Part shown: piece after piece, positions 46,835 through 57,834 of the stretch
Layout of the letters: every line of letters begins with the position of its first letter
Numbering within the stretch: the stretch's first letter is position 1
Origin: Dasypus novemcinctus
Taxonomy: Eukaryota > Chordata > Mammalia > Cingulata > Dasypodidae
Direction: 5' to 3'
Assembly: GCF_030445035.2 (NCBI RefSeq)
Contig: NC_080677.1
Span: 104,653,513-104,717,512, forward strand
DNA length: 64,000 nucleotides
Position numbers and translations under genes: made by a program
Notes under the pieces: generated by a model
Told to the model about the DNA's origin: nothing
What the model saw: only the letters and a program-made list of their open reading frames with translations
Database searches by the model: none

Positions 46835-47236
46835 TTGCTATCACTGTTACAACAAATTACCACAAAGAGTGGTATAAAGCAACACACATTTGTTAGCTTA
46901 CCGTTTGGTACATCAGAAGTCTGGCACGCATTTCACTGGGTTAAAATCAGTATGTTGGTAGGGCTGCATTCCTTCTGGCAGCTTTGGGGAGAATCATTTT
47001 CCTTGCCTTTTCCAGCTGCTAGATGCTGTGCACATTCCCTGGTTGGTGCTCTCTTACATCTTGAAAGTTAGCAACCACAGGTTGAGTTCTTCTCACTTTT
47101 CATCACTTTGAACTTTTCTTCTGTACCCCTCTCCCACTTTTAAGGACTCTTGAGAAAGTAATGGACTTGCCCAGACAATACATGATATTCTCTCCAAAGG
47201 CTGGCTGCTGATAGATCCTGAATTCCTGCTGCATAG
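46835..47236 (+). mobile_element. MLT1-type LTR (ERVL-MaLR), left part
   Basis: Strong MLT1 order: TGTTACAACAAATTACCACA, GGTATAAAGCAACACACATT, AAAATCAGTATG, GGGCTGCATTCCTTCTGGCA, CCTTGCCTTTTCCAGCTGCT and CTTCTCACTTTTCATCACTT, then AATTCCTGCTGCATAG. It is interrupted here by a minus-strand LTR and appears to resume at 47688 with GGGGCCCTCTAACTACACC, like the MLT1 terminus. Confidence 0.88.
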
Positions 47237-47687
47237 TAAGAAAAAATTGCTGTCGGACTCTACTTTCTCCTCCTGGCTCACTTTCTCCCCCAGCTCAGCT
47301 GTGGAAAACCAGGTTTATGACACTTCTTTCCCCAAGCTATGTTTCTTCGGCTTCGGATTGCTCCACTGATTTCAGCCCACAGCTTCTCTCTCAGTGTCTC
47401 CTGGGTTTTTCTGTCTTTCTGTGGCTATAGGTGATCCTTGAGTCCACTCTCATATGGGAGGGCAAAATGGCAGCTCTCTTTCTCTGTGTATCACTAAAGG
47501 TTTCTCCCATTTATAAAAGACTCCACCAAGAGGGCGGACACCCACCCTGGCTCATGCGTCACTGAAGTATACCAATCAGGGGCCCCAGCTGAATTCAATC
47601 CAATCAGAGCACCTCACACCCACAGGAATGGATTAGCACTAAGAAATTGATGTTTTCTGGAATTCAAAAAAGCTTCAGACTGTTACA
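47237..47687 (-). mobile_element. LTR inserted in MLT1
   Basis: In the sense (minus) direction it starts TGTAACAGTCTGAAGC, then GAATTCCAGAAAACATC, so its start resembles the family at 42786 and 48728. Further in are a TATA-like TTTTATAAATGGGAG and GCTGCCATTTTGCCC. It ends near GACAGCAATTTTTTC. The exact end and target duplication were not resolved. Confidence 0.7.
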
Positions 47688-47715
47688 GGGGCCCTCTAAC
47701 TACACCTTCATCATG
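47688..47715 (+). mobile_element. MLT1 right end
   Basis: GGGGCCCTCTAACTACACC resembles the last bases of MLT1 (GGGGGCCATTATTCTGCC area), completing the copy at 46835-47236. Confidence 0.5.
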
Positions 47716-48580
47716 TATTTCTGGTAATACCTTTGCTATGGAAATTGTACCCTGTTTTGTCTTGCCTCTCCAAAGCTAATATAGATTGGGTCCCTCAGAT
47801 GAAGACTGATTCTTATAGCTATATACTCTCTATTTAGCACTGAATTTCCTTGTCCACCAGCCTGAAACTCTGCCCAAAGCCTGCTGCGATCACTGGTCAT
47901 TCCAGAGTGGTTATAGGACTTGACTTTTCTGGTATGTTAACCAATCTCTACTGCACCCTTAATACCCCCTGGGCACTTCTGTAATCTTTCTCTCATCCAA
48001 CAAGTATTCCTATTTTCTTAGTGGCCATACCAAACCTCCACCAAACTCAAGGCTCTCTCCATATCACCTCTGTCAAGAACATTGTTATATATGTGAAAAT
48101 TATTAATTGATATTGGGGGTATAAAGGCTATCATCTAAGTCCAACTCAACTCAAAACAACCCTAAAAGTTCTACCTCCAGAGCTCCTTGGACAACTGACC
48201 AATGCCAGTTTGGTTTCTATCACACTTGGACTTATCCCTCTACCCTATCTTGCTTCCTTCCCCCACTTTCACAGGGATTGGCCCAAGGAAACTCCTTAAT
48301 AAATGTTCTGTAAGCTAATCTCTATTTCAGAGTCTGCTTTCCAGGGATTCTAACTTGCAACCCCACCTCCCAATATAAGTTGCTTTTCAAACTAACAAAA
48401 TACATTTGTATTTGTCCTTTTAAATTGCAACCCAAATATTATTTTCTCTTTAAAGTATTTCATAACTGCCAAGCCATGCTCTTTCAAAACCCTAGACATA
48501 GGACTCCTATCATAAAAAGTTATATACTGAATTAGTAAATTTTATTATTCCTCTCTTCCTACCAGTGTGTTTTCCCTAAG
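47716..48580. other. Unique DNA, nothing recognised
   Basis: GC-moderate, with no ORF or assignable repeat. Confidence 0.5.
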
Positions 48581-48584
48581 ACTA

Positions 48585-48665
48585 GGCACTATGTCTTTGT
48601 CTTGTTAGCCCCCAACATCTAAAACAGAACTTGGCATAAAGATCCTTAATGAATTATTGTCCTTA
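48585..48665 (+). repeat. L2 3' end fragment
   Basis: ACTAGGCACTATGTCTTTGT, CTTGTTAGCCCCCAACATCT, AACTTGGCATAAAGATCCTT and AATGAATTATTG follow the L2 3' end. Confidence 0.65.
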
Positions 48666-48727
48666 TTACAGAATTTGTGGATTTATAGAAGAAACATGCA
48701 TAAAATACAGAATTCCCAATATCACCC

Positions 48728-49339
48728 TGTGGCAGTTTGATATTATTGATGAATTCCAAAAAGAAATATTATGTTTGTAAACTGATCTGCTCCAGTGATA
48801 CTGTTAGATTATATTGAATTCAGAGGTTTCACTTTTATCTGATTAAATGATGATTAAGGCTTTGATTGGGCCACATCAGTAGGACATTGAGTCCCTGCAC
48901 CCTTGGTGGGCAGGGACTCACAGAGAAACTGCACTGCAGAGAAGGAAAGTTGGAGTTTTAGAGCTGGAGCCCTGGGAAGTAAACATACAGAGAAGCAGGT
49001 ATCTGAGAAAGGAGAAAACGTTCCATTAGACATATCAGAGGCCCCAGGAAAAGAGACGAGCCATTCACCTGAAAGTCTACAGCTGGCCTTGTGGAGAAAG
49101 CAGAGCAGCTTAGGCCAGAGAGAAACAAGCCCTGGGAAGAGAGGAACCCAGGAAGCCTGATCCCTTGCAGACATCTGCAGCCATCTTGTTTCAGTATGTG
49201 GCTACAGACTTTGGTGAGGGAAGTATCTTATGCTTTATGGCCTGGTAAGTGTAAGCTTCTACCCCAAATAAAATACCCTTTATAAAAGTTAACAGATTTC
49301 TGGTATTTTATATTAGCATCCCTTTGACCTATTAATACA
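48728..49339 (+). mobile_element. LTR of a xenarthran ERVL/MaLR-like family (612 bp)
   Basis: Starts TGTGGCAGTTTGATATTATT and ends CTATTAATACA. The flanks CACCC (48723-48727) and TACCC (49340-49344) look like a 5-bp target duplication with one change. Same family as the reverse-oriented 42786-43257. Internal AAATAAAATACC at about 49265 can serve as a poly-A signal. The minus and plus frames through it (48854-49285) are chance. Confidence 0.8.
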
Positions 49340-49344
49340 TACCC

Positions 49345-49594
49345 TATTATTCACACCTTACACTGGTGTGGAATACTTGTTACAATTGTTGAAAGCACAT
49401 TTTTTTTATAATTGTGCTATTAACTATAGCCCATGTTTAAATTAAGGTTCACTGTATAGTACAGTTCCATGGATTTAAAACTTTTTTAATTCTATTACCA
49501 TTTATACAACCTAATATTTCCCCTTTAACCACATCCAGATATATATATTTTTCCATGCTGTTAATTACATTCACAATATTGTGCTATCATCACT
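49345..49594 (-). repeat. Old L1 3' UTR, part 1
   Basis: The plus strand reads TGTTACAATTGTTGAAAGCA upstream, GTGCTATTAACTATAGCCCA, TTCACTGTATAGTACAGTTC, and TACATTCACAATATTGTGCT before the LTR. This is the reverse complement of an L1M-type 3' UTR. It continues at 50346 after the solo LTR. Confidence 0.75.
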
Positions 49595-49601
49595 ACCATC
49601 T

Positions 49602-49740
49602 GAGGGACGAAACGGGGTCCCTGTTAAGGGACGAGCAGGGTCCCTGTTGCGGGACGAGTGGGGTCCCGTTGTGGGACGAGCGGGGTCCCTGTTAAGGGAC
49701 GAGTGGGGTCCCGTTGTGGGACGAGAGGGGTCCCTGGCAT
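49602..49740. repeat. Six tandem 22-24-bp palindromic CpG units in the solo LTR
   Basis: Units begin GGGACGA and end GTCCC plus a spacer, for example GGGACGAGTGGGGTCCC and GGGACGAGCGGGGTCCC, followed by TGTTAA, TGTTGC or GTTGT. Units 2 to 5 alternate 23 and 22 bases, giving a 45-bp higher-order period. Each unit can fold on itself (GGGAC with GTCCC). Confidence 0.9.
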
Positions 49741-49851
49741 GGGGAAGAAAGCCTCGTACGGCCGCTGAGGCTTCCCTCGGGGGCTCCGAAGGCGTGGAGG
49801 GCACACGACCCAGGAAGGAGTCGCGGAGACAGGCTGATGGCACAAGTCTGG

Positions 49852-49857
49852 TTTATT
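49852..49857 (-). terminator. AATAAA poly-A signal of the solo LTR
   Basis: Minus-strand AATAAA about 20 bases downstream of a TATAAA-type box, as in LTRs with a very short R. Confidence 0.75.
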
Positions 49858-50345
49858 CCGGAAGGGTACACACTTTTATAGGGCTTAGGGTGGCGTAGAG
49901 GGTTCTGATTGGCTTAAGCTAAAGGCGACTTGTGGTTGGTTGCCATAAGCAGTTACTAGGGCCGGGGGCAGATATCAGGTTAGCTCTGCTATCTATAGGG
50001 ACGGGGATTGGTTGGGGACTGCATGGAGAGATTTGATAGGTGCAGGCGGGTACTGCTTCCTGATAGGTGGTTGTAAGCAGTTGCTAGGCAGAGGGCAGGC
50101 AGAGAGGTTAGGAATGGGGGAGGGGAAAGGGGAAGTGAGAGCCCACCAGATGTTAGGCTAGGCAGGAGATAGTGGGAGGCAACCGTTATTGATGTATCTT
50201 GCCCGGGTAGGCTGAGGGCGCTTCTCCCGTACCCGGCTGAGGGCGTGGTTGCCCGTTCCAGCCACCCTGAACTGCGGCTTCAGGCTGTGCACATGCCTGT
50301 TGCCGGGTCGGCTTAGCAACGGTGGCTCGCACTCCCACAACCATC

Positions 50346-50560
50346 CATTACCAAAAGATTTCCATTGCTCCAAAAGGAACCCTCTATGTTTTAAGCCTTA
50401 ACTCCCTGTTCCCTATTAAATGATTGTAAGCACGAATAGATTATCTGTTCTGCATCCTTAAAACCCCAGTTCAATTAGGATTCATTGCATTGTTATTCAT
50501 AGAAAGTCATCACAACATAACAATTCTCATACGCTTTGCTCCATGCAAACATTTTTTCCC
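50346..50560 (-). repeat. Old L1 3' UTR, part 2
   Basis: CATTACCAAAAGATTTCCAT, CCCTGTTCCCTATTAAATGA and TAGAAAGTCATCACAACATA continue the L1 sequence interrupted at 49594. The right end is approximate. Confidence 0.65.
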
Positions 50561-51360
50561 ACATGATTTAGGAACAATGAAGAGTCCACATGTCAGAAAA
50601 GTAGATTAAAGTTTTCCTTTTAACAAAGCTTTTTGCAGTTCTTCTACCTATTTTTTTTTTCTTACAGGTTACTCCCTAATTCTCAATTACACTGTCTTTC
50701 TAGACTATCTATTTATAGATTATACCTGCCCAGTGTCCAACTATCCCAAGCCTACTCCATTCTGGGATTGCTGAAAGATAGTCAGAATCTGTAATAGAAA
50801 AATGGCAGTAAGCATTGCTTGCCTGTCAGTACAGCTAGCTGGGTTCTTTTTATTTTTAATGGCCCTGCTTCTTTGCAAAGGAATTGTCTATATTCAGTCA
50901 GAAAGAGTAGAAAACCAATGAGAAATCTTCTAGACTTAGAAAAAATTCTCTAGGTTCAGGTTTACTACAATTTTTTTACTCTTTATTTCATTTGCTTTAG
51001 ATTTAGGAATTGCCTTCTATTATGTTATATAAGAGTTGACAATACGCAAAGAACAACCACGAGAAAAATCTAGTATAACTGATCACCTTGATAAACTTTT
51101 CTCATTTATTATCACATATAGCCCCAGGTTTTCTGCTTCACTAAATAACTCATATCCTATTTAATTTGGTTATCCTATCACTATCTGAAGAGTACCAGAA
51201 TAGTTAATCCTGTTATTTTCATTAAATTAAATATGATCTACATGTTTCTTTAATGATGATGTCAATTTTTAAGAATCACAGGTGGAATGATACTAAATCA
51301 ATATTAATTTCATAAATTGAAAACTTAACTTTTTTAATGATAATCTGTGTAAAAGAAGTA
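50561..51360. other. Unique AT-rich DNA, nothing recognised
   Basis: Possibly more of the old L1 up to about 50760; otherwise nothing assignable. Confidence 0.45.
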
Positions 51361-52065
51361 CAAGCCTTGGAGATAATATGGGTTTGATTCCAGACCACCA
51401 CAATAAAGAGAAAATTGCAATAAAGCAAATCACATGAATTTTTTGGTTTCCCAGATTATATAAAACTTATTTTTACACCATACTGTAGTCCATTAAATGT
51501 GCAATAGAAGTAGGTCTATAAAACAATATATATATATATGTATATCTTAATTAAAAAATGCTTTATTGTTGAAAAATGTGAATCATCATCTGAGCCTTCA
51601 GTGAGTTGCTATCTTTTTGCTGGTAGAGGGTCTTGCCTCAATGTTGATGGCTGCTAACTGATCAAGGTGGTGGTTGCTGAAGGTTGGGATGGCTGTGGCA
51701 ATTTCTTAAAATGAGGCAACAATGAAATTTGCCCTATCAATTGATTGTTCCTTTCACTTGAACACTTAGAAGCCATTGTAGGTTATTAATTGGTTTAAGT
51801 TCAATACTGTTATGTTTCAGAGAATATGGAGGCTTAAGGAGAGAGATGGGGGAAAGGCCAGTTGGTGGAGAAATCAGAACACACACATTTATCAATTAAG
51901 TTCACTTTCATATCTGGGTGCAATTTATGGTGCACCAAAACAAGTAAAATAGTAACGCCAAAGATCTCTTACCACAGGTTACCATAACAGATATAATAAA
52001 AATGAAATTTTTGAAATATTGTGAGAATACCTACCAAAATGTGATACAGAGATACCAAGTCATTT
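51361..52065 (-). mobile_element. Tigger1 DNA transposon, internally deleted
   Basis: Starts with a decayed terminal inverted repeat (CAAGCCTTGGAGATAATATG) next to TA, then GATTCCAGACCACCACAATA, TTTTTTGGTTTCCCAGATTA and TCTTTTTGCTGGTAGAGGGT, and the block GTTGATGGCTGCTAACTGAT. After TTCCTTTCACTTGAACACTT it continues with the far part of Tigger1 (GAACACACACATTTATCAAT, CATAACAGATATAATAAAAA). About 1.7 kb of transposase gene is missing. The far terminal repeat is lost or unrecognisable. A pogo-like mariner-superfamily fossil in the orientation opposite to the consensus. Confidence 0.88.
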
Positions 52066-54169
52066 TCCATATATCCCTTAAGTTAAGGTTCTGGACTTGA
52101 AGCACTTACATAAGACTTTGATTTGAAGCGAGTAGCATTAGGAAAGAGACAAGGGTTGGTATCCCCATTTGCTGATTAATCATTGCAAGGATAGTACATT
52201 GCTGGAGCTAAAGGCAGAGTAGCAAATTTGAATCTCATCTTTTTTTAGGTGTGCTCCCGCAGTTTTCCCAATAATTGCAAAAGCCATTAACTTTTAATTC
52301 TGTGATTTTTTCTTCTTAGCTAAGCCTAGAGACTCTCTGACAAGCTCTTAAATAATTATTTTAATCCCCTTTTCCCTGTATCAAATGCCTTTCTGTTTAA
52401 CTAGTTATCATAGGTCTGTTATCTGCAACTAAATTTGACAGATATAATAATTTGTAGTTATATTGTTGTTAATTCCAAGAATGATTTTAGGTAAACCACC
52501 AAAAAAACAGAGATTCGGGATTGTTTATCTGCTGGTTAAATTTGAAGACATTGAAAGATATGGCACTGTTAGTCCATGGTACCTAGTAATGTAGAAGTTA
52601 TGTAAATTTTTATCTATTTGCAACTGGAATGAAATAAAGGGAATATTGAAGGTAAGGTTGTAGCAGCCTTCTGTGATAAAGCATCATGAGATACATATGA
52701 CAGATAAGAAATATGAGACAGGCTTCCTGATTTAAAAACATTAAAACATGGCAGTTCAAGACCTTAAATTATTTTATGGTTAAAAAAACTTAAATATTCT
52801 GAGCCTACAATAAAAGAATCTCCCATCTTTTATTGAAAGATTTTGATGAATGTCAATGACAATGAATTTACAGCCTCAGGTGGATCTACTATGTGACTGT
52901 AAGGCATTAATTAGGTAAGCATGTCACCCCAACTACAGGGCTAAATATTTACCCTTGATAAAAAGCACCATTTTCTTGTCTAGTTTTCTGTCAATCTTCC
53001 ACAAGATTTACTTTCAACAGGAAAACTCTGAATTATTAAGAGAATTGATAATCAGAACAAATTTACAGACTTGAGAATCCCTCCAGTTGGATGTGGAATT
53101 ATTGCTGTAACATTCACAGATTGTTGGGATAAAGAAAACCCCACTGTGACGTGGGACAGAAATGGTGATTAAACTAGTAATGAGCAATGTGGAAAATTCA
53201 TATTTTTCTTATTTAAAATTGGTGTTACAGATGGTGTTACTTAATTCTGTATATAATATGGATCATTGAAAATAAGAATTGGTGTCCTAAACCTCTCACC
53301 ATGCTGAGTGAAAATCTGTCTTACCAACTCAGGCTATTCATAAAAACCTCGCTTTTGACAGCACTCTTTTTTGGAAGTTACATGATGCCTCTCCAAAGTA
53401 ATCATCTCATTTATGAGTTGTACATTTCAGAGTTATCCACTTATATCTGTTCTTGAATTATTATCTCAAGGAAATCCAAGAATGTACTTCTAACTGTAGA
53501 AGAATTTCTCAGGAAAAACAAAACAAAAAACTAAAAATATAGCCATATGTTTAAGATTCTTTATACCATATTCCAGCTGAATTGAATACACATGACTAGA
53601 TTTACTAGAACACATCAAGAAGGTTACAAGTGATTTAGAGTAAATTTATTTCACAATCAATCTTATTTTGTAATACCCTAGTTAATTGTTCCTATCAAAT
53701 CACTAAAGAACCATCATTTTGGGAAACAATATTCACAGTAAGCTGTCTTGGAAAATCATAATAACATCAACAGGATTTAGAAAACCTTTCAGAAGTCAGT
53801 TTGGAAAACCTGCATCTTCTTATTATATCCTTTTAGAACACAAACAATAGCAGTAGAAATTAAGATGAACTAGTATGTGAAATGTTTGGCATAGAATAAG
53901 TACAAAGAAACAGCAGTTCTCTACCCCCATAGAAGTCTGGAGCAGGTAAAGTCTTAATTAGGTAAGTACAGGTTAGATCATACTTTAGAGCATCATAACA
54001 TGCATGGGTCACTACAAGATAATTAGAAATTACTAGCCAGAGTAAGGGTATCAAATTGCACTTGATCCCTTGCATAAAGAGAAGAGGAGAAGCTGCTCTT
54101 CCTAGTCTTGGACAAAGCCTGAAGTTAAAGAGCCATTTGGGTCAAGTGTCTTTAGTTTCTCGGGTTTGA
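52066..54169. other. Unique AT-rich DNA, possible MIR scrap
   Basis: 52115-52230 (GGTATCCCCATTTGCTGATT, GCTGGAGCTAAAGGCAGAGT, AATTTGAATCTCA) may be a minus-strand MIR. Nothing else recognised. Confidence 0.5.
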
Positions 54170-54530
54170 TATGAACAACAACAGAGCCTGGTTGTCTTAA
54201 ACCATAGAAATGTATTATATCACAGTTTTGAAGGCTAGAAGTCCAAAATCAAGGTGTCAGGAGGCCATACTTTCTCCGTAGTCTATTATGATCTAGTGGT
54301 GGCTTACTGGTAATCAAGAAATCAATTTTCATCCATCACAGAGCCACCAATTATTTCTGTTTCTTACTACTCTCATTTCAAAATTTCCTCTGCTTATAAA
54401 GATTCTAGTAATATTAAGTCCCACTCTGATTCAATTTGATTTCACCATAACTAATAACATTTACAAAGATCCTATCTACAAATGAATTCACATCCAGAGG
54501 ACCAGGCTTGGTCTTGAACATGTCTCTGTA
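54170..54530 (+). mobile_element. MLT1-type LTR, strongly decayed
   Basis: CTTAAACCATAGAAATGTAT, CACAGTTTTGAAGGCTAGAA, GTCCAAAATCAAGGTGTCAG and ACATTTACAAAGATCCTATC, in MLT1 order. Confidence 0.7.
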
Positions 54531-55289
54531 GAGGAAATTATTTGATCCATAACTAAGAGGAAAGTTTCTGAATATTGTTTTTCTAACCAAATTCTCCAGA
54601 ATTTGCCAGGAAATTATAGAACTATAGTTTCAAATTATAAAAATTATTCTTTATTCAAAGAATAAAAGCATATATATATATATGTAGGTTTATTCTAAAT
54701 TATAAGAGCTCCAAAGGGAACCAGAGATTTATATTTTCATCTGTTACCCAAATTATTATCGAACATTACTAGAACTCTGTGCTTTTCAGATTCCTCTCCT
54801 ACTTCATGTATTTCTAACAAAAATTTTCATTTAAATAAACCTGTTTCTCACAGTCCTAAAGATTTCTCAACCATTTGACATTTTAGACAGTTTCTCCTCT
54901 AGTCTAGATGTATTCTGTTTTCTAACTCTCTTTAAAATCATAGCAAATAATTTTGAACTTATATTTCCTTGTAGTCCTCTTCACTTTCATCCACTGAACT
55001 TATCTGAAGCACTAAGAGGCTCTGTGATTCATAGTAATGCAAAAATGAACAAGTTCCTCCTCTTAACCTCTTAATGCCACTTCAAATATGGAACACGATA
55101 TTGACCCTGGCAGTGGATGGTTTATTTCCTAGATACATATTTATTTAATAGATGAGAACAAATAAATAACAGGTAACCTATTACTATATTTCAAAAATGC
55201 ATGCTGAAAATTTCATGTTATTGCATGCATTAAAGAAGTTTATACATCGTGATTAAACATACCCTAAACTTTTGTTATATTAGCTTTAT
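54531..55289. other. Unique AT-rich DNA
   Basis: A short (TA)n tract near 54672. No gene or secure repeat. Confidence 0.5.
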
Positions 55290-55440
55290 TATTCATTACA
55301 ACATTTGAAGTTGGTATTATTATTCTCATTTCTCATATAAAAAATAGTCTCAGAGAATTATGGCAATGTATCTAAGATTAATGTGCTATTAAGTAGTAGA
55401 GCTGGGATATGAACAGCCCACACTCTTTCCCCCATGTAGC
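55290..55440 (-). repeat. MIR element
   Basis: TTATTATTCTCATTTCTCAT, AGTCTCAGAGAATTATGGCA, GTAGTAGAGCTGGGATATGA and ACAGCCCACACTCTTTCCCC follow the reverse complement of MIR. Confidence 0.75.
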
Positions 55441-56049
55441 AGTTACTATTTTCCACCCAAAAATATCAATCCTCTTGGCAGTATCACTGTATAAATGCTT
55501 GAATTGTCATATTATTGTGATTTTCCTCATCCTTATCTAACATTTATGTAAAGGGTCTATAATGAGAAGTAGCTAATGATCAGGCTTTAGTTGTTAGAGC
55601 AAATTTTGAACAATAATACATTTCCAGGGAAGCTCAGGGGTAAAGGTAAAAGTGCTAATAGAATCAAAGCTTGGAGTGAGGTAAATGGAGACTGAATATT
55701 CAAATTAATAAAATTAGATGTGCCAAGATACAATTAAGACTAGTTCACTTTGTGAATGTAATGTGAAACACTAGTGAGATCCCAATGCACCAACGATCAA
55801 GAAACACTGGGGGAAAATATGGAGAGAAATAATAGAAAATAACTTGTTTTCCTGTCCAGGAAAGTTGTGAACGCTTCTCAGATTGTACTAATTGATATGA
55901 TAGGATTTCATTTTGCAACATTATTTCAAATGATTTATTAGAATTCTTTCTTGTAAACCTGCTATTTTTAAGAAATATAAAGGACCATTTGGCTATTTCT
56001 TCTAAAATGCTGAAAACATTGTTTTTAAACTGTGTCTTTGTGTGTGTGT
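55441..56049. other. Unique DNA with a short (TG)n tract
   Basis: (TG)n at about 56038-56053. Nothing else recognised. Confidence 0.5.
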
Positions 56050-57640
56050 GTGTGATATTTTAATTAATTTTTTAAGGAAGCTCTAGATTACATAAATGTT
56101 ATGTAAAAAATACAGGGATTCCCATATGCCCCACACCCTTCTCCACCCATACTTTTCCATATTAACATCATCTTTCACTAGTGTGGTACATTTGTTACTA
56201 TTGATGAACACACATTGAAGCATTGCTACTAACCATTTACATTATAGTTTACATTTTGTCCTATACAATTTTATAGGTTATGACAAAATATATAATAGCC
56301 TGTATCCATCATTGCAATGTCATGCAGGACAATTCTGGTGCCTGAATTATGCCTCTATATTATACCTTTTCTTCCCTCTCCCTCCCCTCACAACCTCTGG
56401 TGGCCTTTGCCTTTATAGCAATGAAAAAGTTCTTCAATTGCTAGAATAATAATGTCTATAGTAGAATAATAATGACTCTACTTTAGTCCATTGTTCATTC
56501 CTCAATCTTGAGGATTTTGGATGGTGATGCCCACAGTGTTTCTGATTGGGGAGGAGGGGGTCTTATATCCCATGGGGCAGATGGATGGAAGTTGCAGTTA
56601 CAGAAACTTTCTGTTCCTTGAAATGGGCATTGTCCATCATATGTCCTTGTTAGTTGTCCTGGGTGAGTCCAATAAACTGGAGAGTAGGTATTGCAACTCT
56701 GCTGAGATTCAGGGTTCAAATGGCATATGAACAGAACAAAGATTTAAGTCTCTGGGACCTATATTCAACTATAGTGCTAATTATAGGTTCAAATAAAAGA
56801 GGCAGAAGAGTCATGTGTAGGGAAACTATAAATGAGTCTAAGTCTGTTACACTGGGGAGCATAAATTCCAAAGTAAGGCCCATTGACAAGGTCCTGAATT
56901 CCTGAACTTGTCTACTCTTCTTATAATGTCTAGATGTCTCTAGAGGCAACAGTTCGAGGCACTGTATACTGGGGCAGTCAATGAGATACTACATTGACAT
57001 TTTTAAGTGTAACTTCTGGAATGACCTCCCGACTCAGTTCAACTCTCTTAGCCGTAAAAACTCATTTGTATTTAATATTTCCCCCTTTTTATCAAGGTCT
57101 CTTTCCAGATTCATTGCTACTTGGCACTTGGTAATAACCCCTTGGTGCCAGAGAGGGTCATCCCTGGGAGTCATGTCCAACAGCAGGGGCATGTAGTGGG
57201 TTATGCTGAGTTTGGCTTAGAGAGAGGTCACATTTGAGCAACAAGGAGGCTTTCAGGAGGTAACCCTTAGGCAATATATAATACTAGGCTCTTTCAGTTT
57301 CACAAGAAAAGGTTCATAAGTACAATCATGTATATCAAGTACTGGTGTAATGGTCTGTCTTCCTTCATCAAACACTGCTCTGGCACAGCACTGCCATTCT
57401 ATTAGAGAATGTAGCAGGATGCCTCAGGATAGGAATTCAACATTCTTTCAGTTATTGTGTGGGTCTTCACCCACCAAGACAAGCCCCATGAACAACTGAA
57501 CATATTCATATGCTTTAGAGGCATGCCCAAGTTCATCCCTCCCCACACCATCCCCCCATCACTGCCACCCCACACCAGTGATCCTCCCCTGCCATTGCTG
57601 TAATCCTTCTGTGATCCAAAACCTCTCCAAAAACAAATCC
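56050..57640 (-). mobile_element. L1 3' UTR fragment (copy 1 of a xenarthran L1 family)
   Basis: The plus strand begins like a reverse-complemented L1 3' end: CAGGGATTCCCATATGCCCC, TGGTACATTTGTTACTATTG, TGAAGCATTGCTACTAACCA. The same blocks recur in the same order from about 57880. It keeps a longer middle part than the second copy. A separate 5'-truncated insertion lying just beyond the 3' end of the right-edge L1. Confidence 0.8.
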
Positions 57641-57730
57641 AGCTAAGTAACCAAATAAAATAATTAAGAAAACAAAGTAATAAATAAAATACAAATAAAA
57701 TAACAAATAAAATACAAATATACAAAAATT
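57640..57730. repeat. (AAATAAAATAC)n simple repeat
   Basis: Several AAATAAAATAC-like units, best at 57680-57718. Confidence 0.75.
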
Positions 57731-57834
57731 TGAAGTAAAATAGAAATTTTTTTGTGTTTTTCATCATTGTAAGATCTGTTGTCTTGTATGTACAGTGACA
57801 ATTTCCCAAGTGTCTTATTCTTTTTTCATTTTAT

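Larger units (their letters stand above)
49601..50339 (-). mobile_element. Solo LTR, class II ERV type (739 bp), GC-rich
   Basis: Flanked by ACCATC at 49595-49600 and 50340-50345, a perfect 6-bp target duplication. Read on the minus strand it starts TGTGGGAGTGCGAGCC and ends CGTCCCTCA. A TATA box (plus-strand TTTATA at 49875-49880) and AATAAA (plus-strand TTTATT at 49852-49857) set the U3/R region. The 3' part in LTR sense carries six CpG-rich repeat units (49602-49737). The many CpGs left suggest it is fairly young. It interrupts an old L1 3' UTR. No internal retroviral sequence remains, so it is a recombined solo LTR. Confidence 0.9.

Noticed and set aside
48854..49285. Overlapping frames on both strands near 49 kb
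   Set aside because: They fall inside an LTR bounded by CACCC/TACCC flanks.
49602..49740. CRISPR-like array
   Set aside because: The units are contiguous 22-24-bp repeats without unique spacers, inside an LTR of a mammalian genome.
49601..50339. CpG-island promoter of a host gene
   Set aside because: The GC-rich block coincides exactly with an LTR bounded by a 6-bp target duplication.
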